The position numbers were made by a program, and so were the translations under genes. The notes beneath the pieces were generated by a model. The model did no database searches. It was not told the DNA's origin and saw only the letters and a list, made by a program, of their open reading frames with translations. 30,005 nt of DNA. Origin: a virus. The stretch spans positions 1-30,005 of the IMG/VR virus record IMGVR_UViG_3300010885_041055, one strand, 5' to 3'. Positions 19,701 to 25,925 of this stretch are shown piece after piece; within the stretch, counting starts at the first letter, position 1, and every line of letters starts with the position of its first letter.

Positions 19701-21839
19701 GTATTAGTTAAAGCAGATTTTGGTTATGGTAATCGTTGGACTATATACCAGAAAAATATTGGGGTGGCCAATTCAATAATTAAAATTCAAAGCTACAATA
19801 CTACAAACCTATGGAGTAAAATTGATTGGTATGCCAACGGATACGACAGCAAAACAATTATAATTGATTACACAATTAATAAATTTTATGACATATACAA
19901 ACTTAATTTAGTTGTTGGTAATATTATTAAAGTCAAAGACGATGGCGCCGGGCTATTTGAAATTTACAAATACAATTCTAGCGGCAAATTTGATCTTGTT
20001 GCACTAGAAAAAGGAACTATACAACTGAGCCAAGATTTATGGAAACCGGCTGGATTTGATTATTCTCCATTGGATACCGAGACGTTTGACTTGAACTTCT
20101 TCAATGAATTACGTTACATACTCAAAGGTATAAAGGAAGATATATTTGTCAGGGATCTGGCTATTTACTATAATCAATTCCTATTCTTTATAGTTGAATT
20201 CATACTGGCTGAACAGAAGTATGTAGATTGGATTTTTAAAACTAGTTTTATTTCAATATCTCACCGTTTGCAAGGGCTAATACAAACTCCGTTCTATGTT
20301 AAAGATAGACAGACCTTCTACGAACAATATATCAAAGAAGTTAAACCATATAGAACAAAATTAAGAGAATACATATTGACATATCATACATCCGAGTCGC
20401 TGGACAGGGCAACAGTTACTGATTTTGATTTACCGTCATATTATGACTTGGACTTGCAAATTTATCGCAGTCCAAATGGACAATTACCATCAAAAGATAC
20501 AGAATTACTAAACACCAGGGCTGAATATCAAGATTGGAATAACCACCATACTTACCAGCTTTCAGACATTGTTATTGCCAATGGAGGTAGAGGATTTGTA
20601 ACAGAACCTGATATTTCTATTGTTAGTAATGGATCGGGCACTGGCGCAAGTGCACGTTCTGCTATCAACTCAACCATTGGATCAATCTCAAATATATATA
20701 TAACCAATCCAGGTAACGGATATATAACTACTCCAGTTGTTGCAGTTACTGGTACTGGCACAACCCCAATGAGCAAGTATCAAACAGGGAAATACAAACA
20801 AGCGGTGATTAGCGCACGTATTGACAATACAAAAATAAGAAAACTCAAAACCGTAATGCGTTTTGACCGTATTCAATACTTGTCACAGGTAGTTGATTGG
20901 ACTGCCAATACCAGTTATGCTCGGGGTACCTATGTAAGCCATTTGGGCAAAGGGTACGTTGCTAATTCTCCTGCACTGGCTGCAACATTCTTTGACAATG
21001 CAGTGTTTACACCAGTCAATTCAGCCATGTTTGATAATGCAAATGACAGGATTTTTGCATCATATAGTCCCACAGTTAGTATGGTACCCAAAGTGTTAGC
21101 TAGACTCATGACTGGATTGAATAACCCTCAGGCACAGACAGATCCAACAGTAACTGCTGATACTGCTATCCTGGGCGGCGCCTTTACTGGATCTGCTATC
21201 CCAGCTGGACAATTTGTTGTGGGCGAAACATATATCATCACAGTAATTGGCAATACCGATTACACTCTAATTGGTGCAGTTGCTAATAAAATTGGTTTGC
21301 AATTTACAGCAACCGGCGCTGGTACAGGCACAGGATCAGCAGCAATTGCAATTTCAGCCAATGCAATCAGCACAGTCGATGGTATATCTGCAGGCGACAT
21401 AGCTGTGTACGGCGGAGCATTTGTATACGAAATATTCAGTCATGCTCCAGAAGAATTATTACCTGGAATTGTATTTGATGCAATAAGTATCTATTCAATA
21501 GATCACGATGGCGTGGGCTATCGAAGATTTACTGACATGAATAAAACAAGGATTACATCAGTGGTTGATCCTGCTACTAATACTGTACTGTCACAACCAC
21601 TGGCAATGACTGATATAGAAATAAATGTAGCAGATGGATCTGTATTAGCAGTACCAAACCCAATGGCCTTTTTACCTGGAATTATACATATAGGTGGCGA
21701 AAGAATTGAGTACTATACCAAAGTTGATAATACCTTAGGACAAATACGTCGTGGTGTTGGCGGCACGTCAACTCCAATGTTACATAGGACTGGTAGCAAT
21801 GTTGAAAATGCCAATGTTGCTGGTCCGTTGTATAGTTAA
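10767..21839 (+). CDS. Giant virion structural protein with YHYH domain, at the gp7 position
   Basis: A single 3,690-residue reading frame, about 37% of the window. No similarity to T4 gp7 is obvious; the role in baseplate or tail periphery is inferred from its place after gp6. Visible parts: a beta-rich domain near 140-250 (VTYQFDL onward, ending LTFTVP) like cupredoxin-type modules of marine phages; a carbohydrate-binding-like stretch at 1852-1888; a YHYH domain at about 2280-2530 (GFAIDGYPIYGPYGY at 2424-2438, HLDAHNGRFCVTPEYP at 2489-2504); shared modules at 2930-2975 and 3481-3524; and Gly-rich GxGYxTxP repeats near 3261-3335. The end (GGERIEYYTKVD, then RRGVGGT) resembles adhesive phage proteins. 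The ATG follows a weak AGG site 7 bases after gp6. Confidence 0.7.
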   Translation: MATSRKTINFLPDIFKTDVNKKFLGATLDQLISEPKLSKINGFIGRKFSPAVTPSNNYIQEPTTQRGDYQFEPAVVVKNSSNDLDLYSDYTDLVDKINYYGGITDNQDRLFKSEYYSYTPRIDLDKFINYTRYYWLPNGPTEVPVSPGVSPTPKTFTITKGDNGYTTDQTGSQINPDITLVRGVTYQFDLNQAGSEFWIQSEPGFDGIKDYNNNVSSRLIYGTTGNGTESGTLTFTVPDSQAQDYYFKMPLLSFVDYAVSQSFSSLDGNYWYAGATPVSDIDGSTRYPNLSYIIFVSNSTDPNDWVDYIGNVVPVERRSGVWQITLDPNFQIRLVYIRDIPKGYKVRANKGSIHTGFEFFKNTTGNLLRIPAITAPLSVLYYQDSLNSSFTGKIFIVNASGAAIDVVTDILGKLTYTSPNGVVLTNGLKISFAASVTPALYRNKSYIVEGVGIGIKLVDFNKLKPIESNVPDSSIPFDTEPFDSSTFDQPVPGIPLVDYIIMNRASIDLNAWSRGNFWFHEDVIIKTAEYIGVAVTIDHTQRATRPIIEFEADLQLFNNGRILLDAIDRADLQIKNTGPVSSWVKITDAFTQIHNKTVSDPLIKLMRYVEKQVTIFPNDIDINVRSKLFRIDFKDRSTEILFDGTGTGSIKTIAGSTHITDAATINQTPKTDFRIELEIGSTLHTASGQYIGKVKTIFNSSELLLVSPAAVSYTSTGFKYNKPKIELVAISTADAYDTVVVKTGINAKQSYWFNGSTWTLAQQKTSINQSPLFDVVDNQDQSFSDSVAYRQSKFAGTKIFSYKTGSGTNDIVLGFSLSYSNIGNSIADINFDNNFEIDSFIYNPVTEQTKKVSTGYLRKNINRYNSSRVNVWATVAEPSKQYQHITNEYDGQTSYFEIDILPTTETNEPNLKVFINNKIINRLEFSIESVGIRNAININRTMTKGDKIDILIYNNQSVSKLGYYGIPSNLEFNAQNLPITSVTLGQLRGHWYAIGRNTSFVTGDILASNNLRDLDTRYQSGVILQHSAPTIYSSLFLIDSQVNLMSGIELARRDYTKFKNKFLELCLTTEGLDPTNPSGGVETILKIINGVKNSTFAWHYTDMLAWGKNYVTDEYKIVDTQNKIYSIANIYATIGDFIYPNSGLTNKGLLVYLNNRLLVIGLDYLIVSGTPAITLTTNIIIGDMLVIKGYKNTDGSYIPETPTKLGLFPKHVPSILTDTTYRTPVQVIQGHDGSLTPVFGDLRDTYLIELEKRIYNNLKTEYNTQLFDIMSVIPGKFRQRDYSIKEFNQVLNTEFLKWVGTNQIDFGTNEFFKSNDPFTWNYNQTSDTIDGETLLGYWRGIYKYFYDTDRPHSHPWEMLGIAEKPVWWEFHYGAAPYRSDNTMWIDLKLGYSQGTAAVNETYARPGLLNIIPVDIDGNLLPPTAHLVKNFDGTKFSQGYIIGDHGPVESAWRRTSEYPFALQRALALLKPARYFGLLFDSTAYQKDTILNQYIIQKTNKRVTAGAIVINGENDTARASGYLNWIHGHLTNLGIDAAVHIRSVLNNLDVKLGYKIAGYTDKKYITALLEQFSPTSTSQTVIVPDENYVIHLNKSVPIRRATYSAVIVQKTGTGYRINGYNLHYPYFTVIPSEFNNNAYVISALSRRATIFNDYKKQKIVVPYGYEFKNEQQVVDFLVGYERYLTSQGFVFNKFDTDLKHLTDWVLSAKEFLTWSLQGWRPGNVIVLSPVSYILKIYSADSVVDSITNQIGNSQILGPNFNVIRNDETSILREPGLTTITVISGQTIAFAELNLVQYEHALVFDNVTVFNDIVYKPELGSRQYRLKLVGNKTGDWDGALNPPGFIYNTGKIDEWQPGRDFIKADIVKYKNQKYTAIKDIPGTNTFNFDNWSILDRPLESGLIPNFALNASKFIDIYDIDSPIIDEQFDTFSNGLIGYRSRSYLEDLGMDQNTQSKFYQGYIKEKGTKNSISALFNGQFDNLTNEFGLFEEWGLRVGEYGATRSKLSIELILDESKFKNNPSVFKLLNSSDYSIEPVISIRPGQLLVRPLDYKVPIFLDRPLGLNYETDIKSAGYVNVNDVDFTLFDFSNFSTLGIKVLSSLVNGFKLWVAKDFNNDWQVYKVMQANNTVVTVEYSLDNKIKVTTNFDHGLQIGDVFAIRDFSDIIDGFYQVLNVETPNTLITIVNTDIIIELLNNTIDSTGDLFILQKSRYTNIASRDIDVTKNFRSVNDTVWVDDIDDGTWAVYKYNNGAVGSYSGINSFWGIEQGTITLRATGLPYHSYGNVSIDMSASVQNYNRSWPLYAGSNVAATTQTNIGTGLIGFWLNGVAIYSPKGSDYYAPGDFLSIPELNYNLAYSDYQTFDKDLAGGTIPDDGQYFYRNFSFAEAWISGVGATGQSNTGGAHETESIPYLNGGLINNDNHSKILGFAIDGYPIYGPYGYNSPLVAGAVTRMQTGYTIRSSAYRAPTQACDLTAYPMGMFIQDYVFQSSGHLDAHNGRFCVTPEYPSGTYAYFTTVDSGGAPVYPYVIGPTYYGNLPSVGNSLIGGPGIAPVGFTSMVDVTWTKIVSQTPAVDINSIAGMYLFDKVTKIILTRLDFIDPAKGRILGTAQADIDFTTSTDPARYNQGTSTNLPIDLEYSWGEQQIGMIWWDLDVCRFFDYEQSDLEYRTAYWGKLFPGSSIHVYEWVASHVLPSAYVDAGLVGIPKFQDDSAYVALSYVDSSTNILQTKFYFWVRGNTTVTLPSKSHSVSTLTQMINSPVMQNIPYAAVLSGNSIALYNIGRFLKEKNTALHIDYNVVLNENIIHSEFELFQEGNKDSIMHPRIEDKLIDSIVGADINNNIVPDPSLSPGDRIGLSVRPRQTLIINRLKAVKDMTIFINTVLIKYPVTSRIINKETIYSNNFYAYQPIPDTSQFDYTVNTFEEVDYMPEVGAGSFIVGKKYIITAIGNTDFTAIGSIANTLGVIFTATGPGTGTGYAYPSRVLVKADFGYGNRWTIYQKNIGVANSIIKIQSYNTTNLWSKIDWYANGYDSKTIIIDYTINKFYDIYKLNLVVGNIIKVKDDGAGLFEIYKYNSSGKFDLVALEKGTIQLSQDLWKPAGFDYSPLDTETFDLNFFNELRYILKGIKEDIFVRDLAIYYNQFLFFIVEFILAEQKYVDWIFKTSFISISHRLQGLIQTPFYVKDRQTFYEQYIKEVKPYRTKLREYILTYHTSESLDRATVTDFDLPSYYDLDLQIYRSPNGQLPSKDTELLNTRAEYQDWNNHHTYQLSDIVIANGGRGFVTEPDISIVSNGSGTGASARSAINSTIGSISNIYITNPGNGYITTPVVAVTGTGTTPMSKYQTGKYKQAVISARIDNTKIRKLKTVMRFDRIQYLSQVVDWTANTSYARGTYVSHLGKGYVANSPALAATFFDNAVFTPVNSAMFDNANDRIFASYSPTVSMVPKVLARLMTGLNNPQAQTDPTVTADTAILGGAFTGSAIPAGQFVVGETYIITVIGNTDYTLIGAVANKIGLQFTATGAGTGTGSAAIAISANAISTVDGISAGDIAVYGGAFVYEIFSHAPEELLPGIVFDAISIYSIDHDGVGYRRFTDMNKTRITSVVDPATNTVLSQPLAMTDIEINVADGSVLAVPNPMAFLPGIIHIGGERIEYYTKVDNTLGQIRRGVGGTSTPMLHRTGSNVENANVAGPLYS
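19554..19691 (+). repeat. Shared 45-50-residue module, copy 2 (in giant protein)
   Basis: Residues 2930-2975 of the giant protein: GSFIVGKKYIITAIGNTDFT, then AIGS, later FTATGPGTGTGYAY. It matches copies 1 and 3 in the spacing of the Gly, Tyr, TD and ATG residues. Confidence 0.8.
21207..21338 (+). repeat. Shared 45-50-residue module, copy 3 (in giant protein)
   Basis: Residues 3481-3524 of the giant protein: GQFVVGETYIITVIGNTDYT, then LIGA, later FTATGAGTGTGS. It is closest to copy 2 and lies near the C-terminal end of the protein. Confidence 0.8.
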
Positions 21840-21856
21840 TTAACCAGTGGAGTAAT

Positions 21857-22003
21857 ATGATAAATAATGATAATGACCAGGTAAAAACGGAAAAAGTAGA
21901 AACAGCAGAAACCCCTGATGAGAGCTCGGGTATTGTTGTACAAGGATTTCTTAAGATATTTGATCCAGAATCTGGCGAAGTGCTAGCTCAAGGTAGAGCT
22001 TAG
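21857..22003 (+). CDS. Small 48-residue protein with a VQGFLKI motif
   Basis: A 48-codon gene between two structural genes. It starts at ATG with TGGAG about 4 bases upstream and ends TAG at 22001-22003. Residues 1-24 are polar and acidic; residues 25-48 read GIVVQGFLKIFDPESGEVLA followed by QGRA. This second half resembles the beginning of the next protein (MVQGFIKISD), so the two may share a small N-terminal domain. It lies 17 bases after the giant gene and 25 before the next gene, in the same direction, which supports a real gene. Function is unknown; a small virion or assembly factor is plausible. Confidence 0.7.
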   Translation: MINNDNDQVKTEKVETAETPDESSGIVVQGFLKIFDPESGEVLAQGRA

Positions 22004-22028
22004 TACTATTTTAATTTAAAGGGCAGCA

Positions 22029-22655
22029 ATGCAACCACATGAAATATTAGAACCGATGGTGCAGGGATTTATTAAAATTTCTGATGTGTCGGATCACGCT
22101 AATCCTATTGTAATAGTAGAAAAGAAAAATGCTATTCACTATGAAAATATCAGCGAAGCGCTGGCTTTTGGTCTATCTAATAGAGGATCAAATTTTATTT
22201 TTGAAATGCACTTTGGTAACGGTGGGACTAGTGTAGACCCAACTGGTATCATTAACTATTTGCCACCCAACGTAAACACACAAAATGCTGATTTATATAA
22301 TCCTACATTTTATAAAGTAGTAGACGACACTGATGAAAACAATACAGATCCAGTAAGAAATAAAATGGAAGTCAGGCATATCCCAGGAACAGTTTATTCA
22401 GACATTCTGGTAACTTGTTTGTTAGATTATGGCGAACCAGCTGGACAATTGGCATTTGACAACAGCTCTTATGTTACTGATACCTTTGTATTTGACGAGT
22501 TGGGTCTCAAAGGCTGGAGTGCAGCAGGCTTAGGATCAGGTAAATTATTGACTCATGTAATTTTCCATCCAGTGCAAAAGAGCTTGAACAGGTTGATACA
22601 AATTGAGTACACTGTTCGAATACAGTCGCTAACTAACCTGACAGGCACTGCGTAA
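22029..22655 (+). CDS. Virion structural protein of unresolved type, 208 residues
   Basis: The N-terminus MVQGFIKISD, then KKNAIHYENISEALAFGLSN (about 42-61), then MHFGNGGTSVDPTGIINYLP (about 70-89), and late segments TDTFVFDELGLKG and LLTHVIFHPVQKSLNRLI are typical of a structural protein seen in T4-like phages of aquatic bacteria. I do not recognise a T4 counterpart with confidence; gp8 is in the equivalent place but is longer (334 residues). The start has an AAAGGG ribosome site 5 bases upstream. It lies between the giant protein and the tail fibre, so a baseplate or fibre-attachment role is inferred. Confidence 0.65.
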   Translation: MQPHEILEPMVQGFIKISDVSDHANPIVIVEKKNAIHYENISEALAFGLSNRGSNFIFEMHFGNGGTSVDPTGIINYLPPNVNTQNADLYNPTFYKVVDDTDENNTDPVRNKMEVRHIPGTVYSDILVTCLLDYGEPAGQLAFDNSSYVTDTFVFDELGLKGWSAAGLGSGKLLTHVIFHPVQKSLNRLIQIEYTVRIQSLTNLTGTA

Positions 22656-22661
22656 CAGCAG

Positions 22662-22669
22662 TATAGATA
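22662..22669 (+). promoter_or_regulatory. Possible late promoter before tail fibre (TATAGATA)
   Basis: Seven of eight bases match the late element, 36 bases before the tail-fibre ATG in a 50-base gap. A second partial match (GGTAAATA) lies at 22675-22682. Weak evidence on its own. Confidence 0.3.
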
Positions 22670-22705
22670 AAATGGGTAAATACAATAACTCGGAGTTAAA
22701 GTTTC

Positions 22706-23917
22706 ATGGCATATAATGTGAATTTATCAAATGGCGATTTGTTGGCTGTCGTCGAAGATGGGACAGCTGATATAAGTTCCAGTAGTGTTGCGTTGATTGG
22801 TAAGAATTTTCCTGGTTACGGCGAATATCTAAACGAAAATTTTATACATATGATGGAAAATTTTTCTGGAGAATACGCACCAGCAAACCAACTCACTGGA
22901 CAACTTTGGTTTAATACAACTTTAAAAGAATTGAAAATTTGGGACTCCACCGACTGGGTTTCGGCCGGAAAACCTACAATTTTTAATGATAAAGTTAGTA
23001 GCACTCCTCATTATTTGACTTTTGTAAACGCAAGTTCGGGCTCACCAGCTTTTAAAGTTTCTGCTACCAAAGGTATAGTTTATGTACCCAGCACAGGAAA
23101 GTTTGGTCTTGGTACAGCTGACCCGAGTGCGCCACTCACAGTAAGCACAAATACTGGAAATGTAATTTCCAGTGTCTCACCAAATACAAATACCACTGTG
23201 CATGTGCATGGTGATAATGGCAAAGATCAAGTTGTTCTGATTGAAAGCTACGGCGGCCCAGCCGGAAGCTACAATGTAAACAATGCTCCAATAATTTCAT
23301 TTCGCAGGAGCAACGGGACTGGGGCAGCATTAGAAGCAGTTAAGACTAACGACATGTTGGGTCGTATTGGTGCACAGGGGTATACGGGTATTGCGCACAC
23401 CGTTACTCGTGCCAGTATGGCATTTTATGCAAGCGAAAATTGGTCAGCTGGATCCAATGGAACCAAGATTGTATTTCAAACCACAGCAGTTGGATCAACG
23501 CTGTCTTCGAATGCAGTGGGTATATTAAGCGACAAAACTTTAGAATGCTATGGTAATTTGAGTATTGGCGGAACTTTTATTGCATCTGGCGCAATCAAAG
23601 CAGGTGGTGACATTACAGCATATTACACATCGGACAGCAGACTTAAAACAAATGTAGAACGTATTTCAGATGCATTGGATAAAACATGCTCACTGGACGG
23701 CGTAACTTTTAATTGGAATGAGTTAGCTATAGGAAAAGATCAATCAGTTAAAGAAGCTGGTGTCCTTGCACAACAGATTCAAAAAATATTGCCTGAATCT
23801 GTTACAGAAAGAACAGATGGTCATCTAGCTGTTCGTTACGAAATGCTTGTGCCATTATTGATTGAAGCTATTAAAGAACTTAAAGCTGAAGTTGATTCTC
23901 TTAGAAATGCTGCTTAA
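22706..23917 (+). CDS. Tail fibre protein with S74 intramolecular chaperone
   Basis: A 403-residue fibre. The N-terminal 80 residues (VALIGKNFPGYGEYLNENFI, later QLTGQLWFN) form a head domain that recurs in phage fibres. The middle is Gly/Ser/Thr-rich beta structure. The C-terminal 95 residues are a peptidase_S74 domain: SDSRLK with Ser309 and Lys314 five apart (the catalytic Ser-Lys pair in the endosialidase family), GVTFNWNE, EAGVLAQQIQKILPESV and an ending EAIKELKAEVDSL coiled coil. Such domains help the fibre trimerise and then cut themselves off before the Ser. GGAG lies 10 bases before the ATG. The receptor-binding role is inferred from the family. Confidence 0.85.
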   Translation: MAYNVNLSNGDLLAVVEDGTADISSSSVALIGKNFPGYGEYLNENFIHMMENFSGEYAPANQLTGQLWFNTTLKELKIWDSTDWVSAGKPTIFNDKVSSTPHYLTFVNASSGSPAFKVSATKGIVYVPSTGKFGLGTADPSAPLTVSTNTGNVISSVSPNTNTTVHVHGDNGKDQVVLIESYGGPAGSYNVNNAPIISFRRSNGTGAALEAVKTNDMLGRIGAQGYTGIAHTVTRASMAFYASENWSAGSNGTKIVFQTTAVGSTLSSNAVGILSDKTLECYGNLSIGGTFIASGAIKAGGDITAYYTSDSRLKTNVERISDALDKTCSLDGVTFNWNELAIGKDQSVKEAGVLAQQIQKILPESVTERTDGHLAVRYEMLVPLLIEAIKELKAEVDSLRNAA

Positions 23918-23930
23918 ATAGGACACTGCT

Positions 23931-25907
23931 GTGACTTTACCAATTTGGACAACAAATCCTTATACACCATTATCATTGGGTAATATTCAAACAGAATTTG
24001 ACGGCCAAGATCCAATTAATTTTAGTGAATACTATAAATCACCATCGGGCTATGTTACTCCTGACAGAAAGGGCTATCCCGGCGGAGTAGAAGTTGCTAT
24101 TCCATCAGCAGGAGACCCAATTTCAATTAGTAATTTTTATGGTGCCAGTGCAGTTCCGTACAGTATTACAACTGACAAGACAGTATATAATGAAGGAGAT
24201 GTTGTATATTTTACAATCACTGCACCAGAGCCAAATGGTAATGTATTATATTGGACAATTGAAGACGCAACAGTATCTGTAACAGTAAATCCATCAACAT
24301 TACCCAATGGCCTACAACGTGTACCATATAGTCAAACAATAACAGCATCAGGCGGCATTGGGTCATATACATATAGGGTGTCACATGGTGCTCTCCCCGG
24401 CGGCCTATCAATTGGTTCAGGGTCGGGTGTGATTTCAGGAAGTCCAACATCCGTTGGCAGCTCAGCATTTATAATTGAAGCAACAGACTCTGCATTTAAT
24501 TCGGGAGTGCGATCATATTCTGTTGCAATCACAGCAGTAACAATTACTCTATCTCCATCAACGTTAACTGCGGCATTCAAGAACGCAAACTATACCAATT
24601 CAGTCAGTGCAAGTGGTGGTCAGGGTCCGTATACGTTTGCAGTTACTTCGGGCACCTTGCCAACAGGTATCTCACTAAACTCCTCAGGAGCAATATCAGG
24701 CCGGGCAACTACACCATCCAGTAATAATATCACTATAACTGCAACTGACGCCAATGGTAACACAGGGTTCAGAGCCTACACATTCACTGTCAGTGATGTT
24801 GTTATTTCTTTAAGTCCAGCAACATTGCCAAGCGGATTACAAAATGTTGCATATACAACTACAGTATCTGCTAGTGGCGGCCAAGCAGCATATCAATATG
24901 CTATTACTTCGGGCACATTGCCAGCTGGGTTGTCATTGAATACAACAAATGGTTTAATTTCTGGAACACCAACAGCAGTTGTTAACTCCACTATTACTAT
25001 AACAGCCACTGATGCAAATACAAATACTGGTAGTAAGGAATACACACTGTCAATTGGTCTAGTAACTATTACGCTTGACCCAACAAGTCTACCTGGCGCA
25101 AGCAGGAATATTGCTTATAGTCAACAGATTACTGCAAGTGGCGGCACCAGCCCGTATGCATATTCTTTATTCTCAGGCTCTCTTCCAGCTGGTTTATCAA
25201 TATCTGGTACAGGACTTATCACTGGATCGCCGAGCGCAACCGGTACGTCATCATTTGTAGTTAAAGCAATTGATGCTAATTCTAATTCTGGTTCACGTTC
25301 ATATACTATTGTTGTGGCCGCTGTGACTATTACGCTAAGTCCACCAACACTACCAAATGCGCCTACTAATACCTCCTATACGCAGACCATTACAGCGTCT
25401 GGCGGTACCAGCCCGTATACATTCACAGTAACCTCTGGATCATTGCCAACTGGTCTAACATTGTCTTCATCTGGAGTTATATCCGGAACACCAACGGTAG
25501 CCGGATCATCAAGTTTTACAGTCACCGCAGCTGATGCAAATACCAACACTGGCACTCGAGCATATACTATTGTTGTGTCCTCAGTGACTATTACACTGAG
25601 TCCATCCACACTTCCAGGTAAAGCCATCAATGTTTATGCACATGCTGTTATTGGTGGTACAGTAGGAACACCTTTGATAAGTGCCTTGGTTGACAACTCC
25701 TATACCCAGACCATTACAGCGTCTGGCGGTACCAGCCCGTATACATTCACAGTAACCTCTGGATCATTGCCAACTGGTCTAACATTGTCTTCATCTGGGG
25801 TCATTACTGGAACACTAACAACAACCGGGTCATCAAATTTCACAGTCACCGCAACTGATGCAAATACCAACATTGGTACCCGAGCGTATTCAATAGCAGT
25901 CACTTAA
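23931..25907 (+). CDS. Adhesin-like tail protein with six putative-Ig repeats inserted in a Calx-beta-like domain
   Basis: A 658-residue protein starting at GTG, supported by AGGA 7 bases upstream. Residues 1-76 are a phage N-terminal module ending SISNFYGAS. Residues 77-113 (YSITTDKTVYNEGDVVYFTI, then NGNVLYWTIEDA) look like the first half of a Calx-beta-like domain. Residues 115-658 are six repeats of about 87 residues of the He_PIG type, each with VTITLSPSTLP, YTQTITASGG, SLPTGLTLSSSGVISGTP and DANTNTGTRAYTI-like segments. The sixth repeat carries about 21 extra residues. The missing half of the Calx-beta-like domain seems to start the next gene. A surface adhesin or receptor-binding role is inferred. 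Confidence 0.75.
   Translation: MTLPIWTTNPYTPLSLGNIQTEFDGQDPINFSEYYKSPSGYVTPDRKGYPGGVEVAIPSAGDPISISNFYGASAVPYSITTDKTVYNEGDVVYFTITAPEPNGNVLYWTIEDATVSVTVNPSTLPNGLQRVPYSQTITASGGIGSYTYRVSHGALPGGLSIGSGSGVISGSPTSVGSSAFIIEATDSAFNSGVRSYSVAITAVTITLSPSTLTAAFKNANYTNSVSASGGQGPYTFAVTSGTLPTGISLNSSGAISGRATTPSSNNITITATDANGNTGFRAYTFTVSDVVISLSPATLPSGLQNVAYTTTVSASGGQAAYQYAITSGTLPAGLSLNTTNGLISGTPTAVVNSTITITATDANTNTGSKEYTLSIGLVTITLDPTSLPGASRNIAYSQQITASGGTSPYAYSLFSGSLPAGLSISGTGLITGSPSATGTSSFVVKAIDANSNSGSRSYTIVVAAVTITLSPPTLPNAPTNTSYTQTITASGGTSPYTFTVTSGSLPTGLTLSSSGVISGTPTVAGSSSFTVTAADANTNTGTRAYTIVVSSVTITLSPSTLPGKAINVYAHAVIGGTVGTPLISALVDNSYTQTITASGGTSPYTFTVTSGSLPTGLTLSSSGVITGTLTTTGSSNFTVTATDANTNIGTRAYSIAVT
25383..25474 (+). 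repeat. 92-base perfect direct repeat, copy 1
   Basis: Identical over 92 bases to 25707-25798, lying in repeat unit 5 of the adhesin gene. Identity stops at single-base differences on both sides (G/C before, A/G after). Confidence 0.92.
25707..25798 (+). repeat. 92-base perfect direct repeat, copy 2
   Basis: Identical to 25383-25474, in repeat unit 6. The offset is 324 bases (108 codons), so recombination between the copies would keep the reading frame. Confidence 0.92.
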
Positions 25908-25925
25908 CTATACCAAAGATAAATT

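Larger units (their letters stand above)
24273..25904 (+). repeat. Array of six tandem He_PIG-type repeats
   Basis: Units begin near 24273, 24538, 24799, 25063, 25324 and 25584, with spacing of about 261-264 bases except the last, which is about 320. Each encodes a beta-sandwich-like repeat of about 87 residues. Units 5 and 6 are the most alike. Confidence 0.85.

Noticed and set aside
25376-25903. Minus-strand open frames opposite the Ig repeats, with near-identical sequences to each other
   Set aside because: They mirror the repeat DNA and have no initiation signals; their similarity comes from the sense-strand repeats.
24273-25904. CRISPR-like or non-coding tandem repeat
   Set aside because: The repeat period is about 261 bases in a continuous reading frame that encodes Ig-like units; there are no short palindromic repeats with spacers.
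25905-25925. Stop-codon readthrough joining the adhesin and the Calx-beta-like protein
   Set aside because: Two in-frame TAA codons would both have to be read through; re-initiation or a split gene is more likely.
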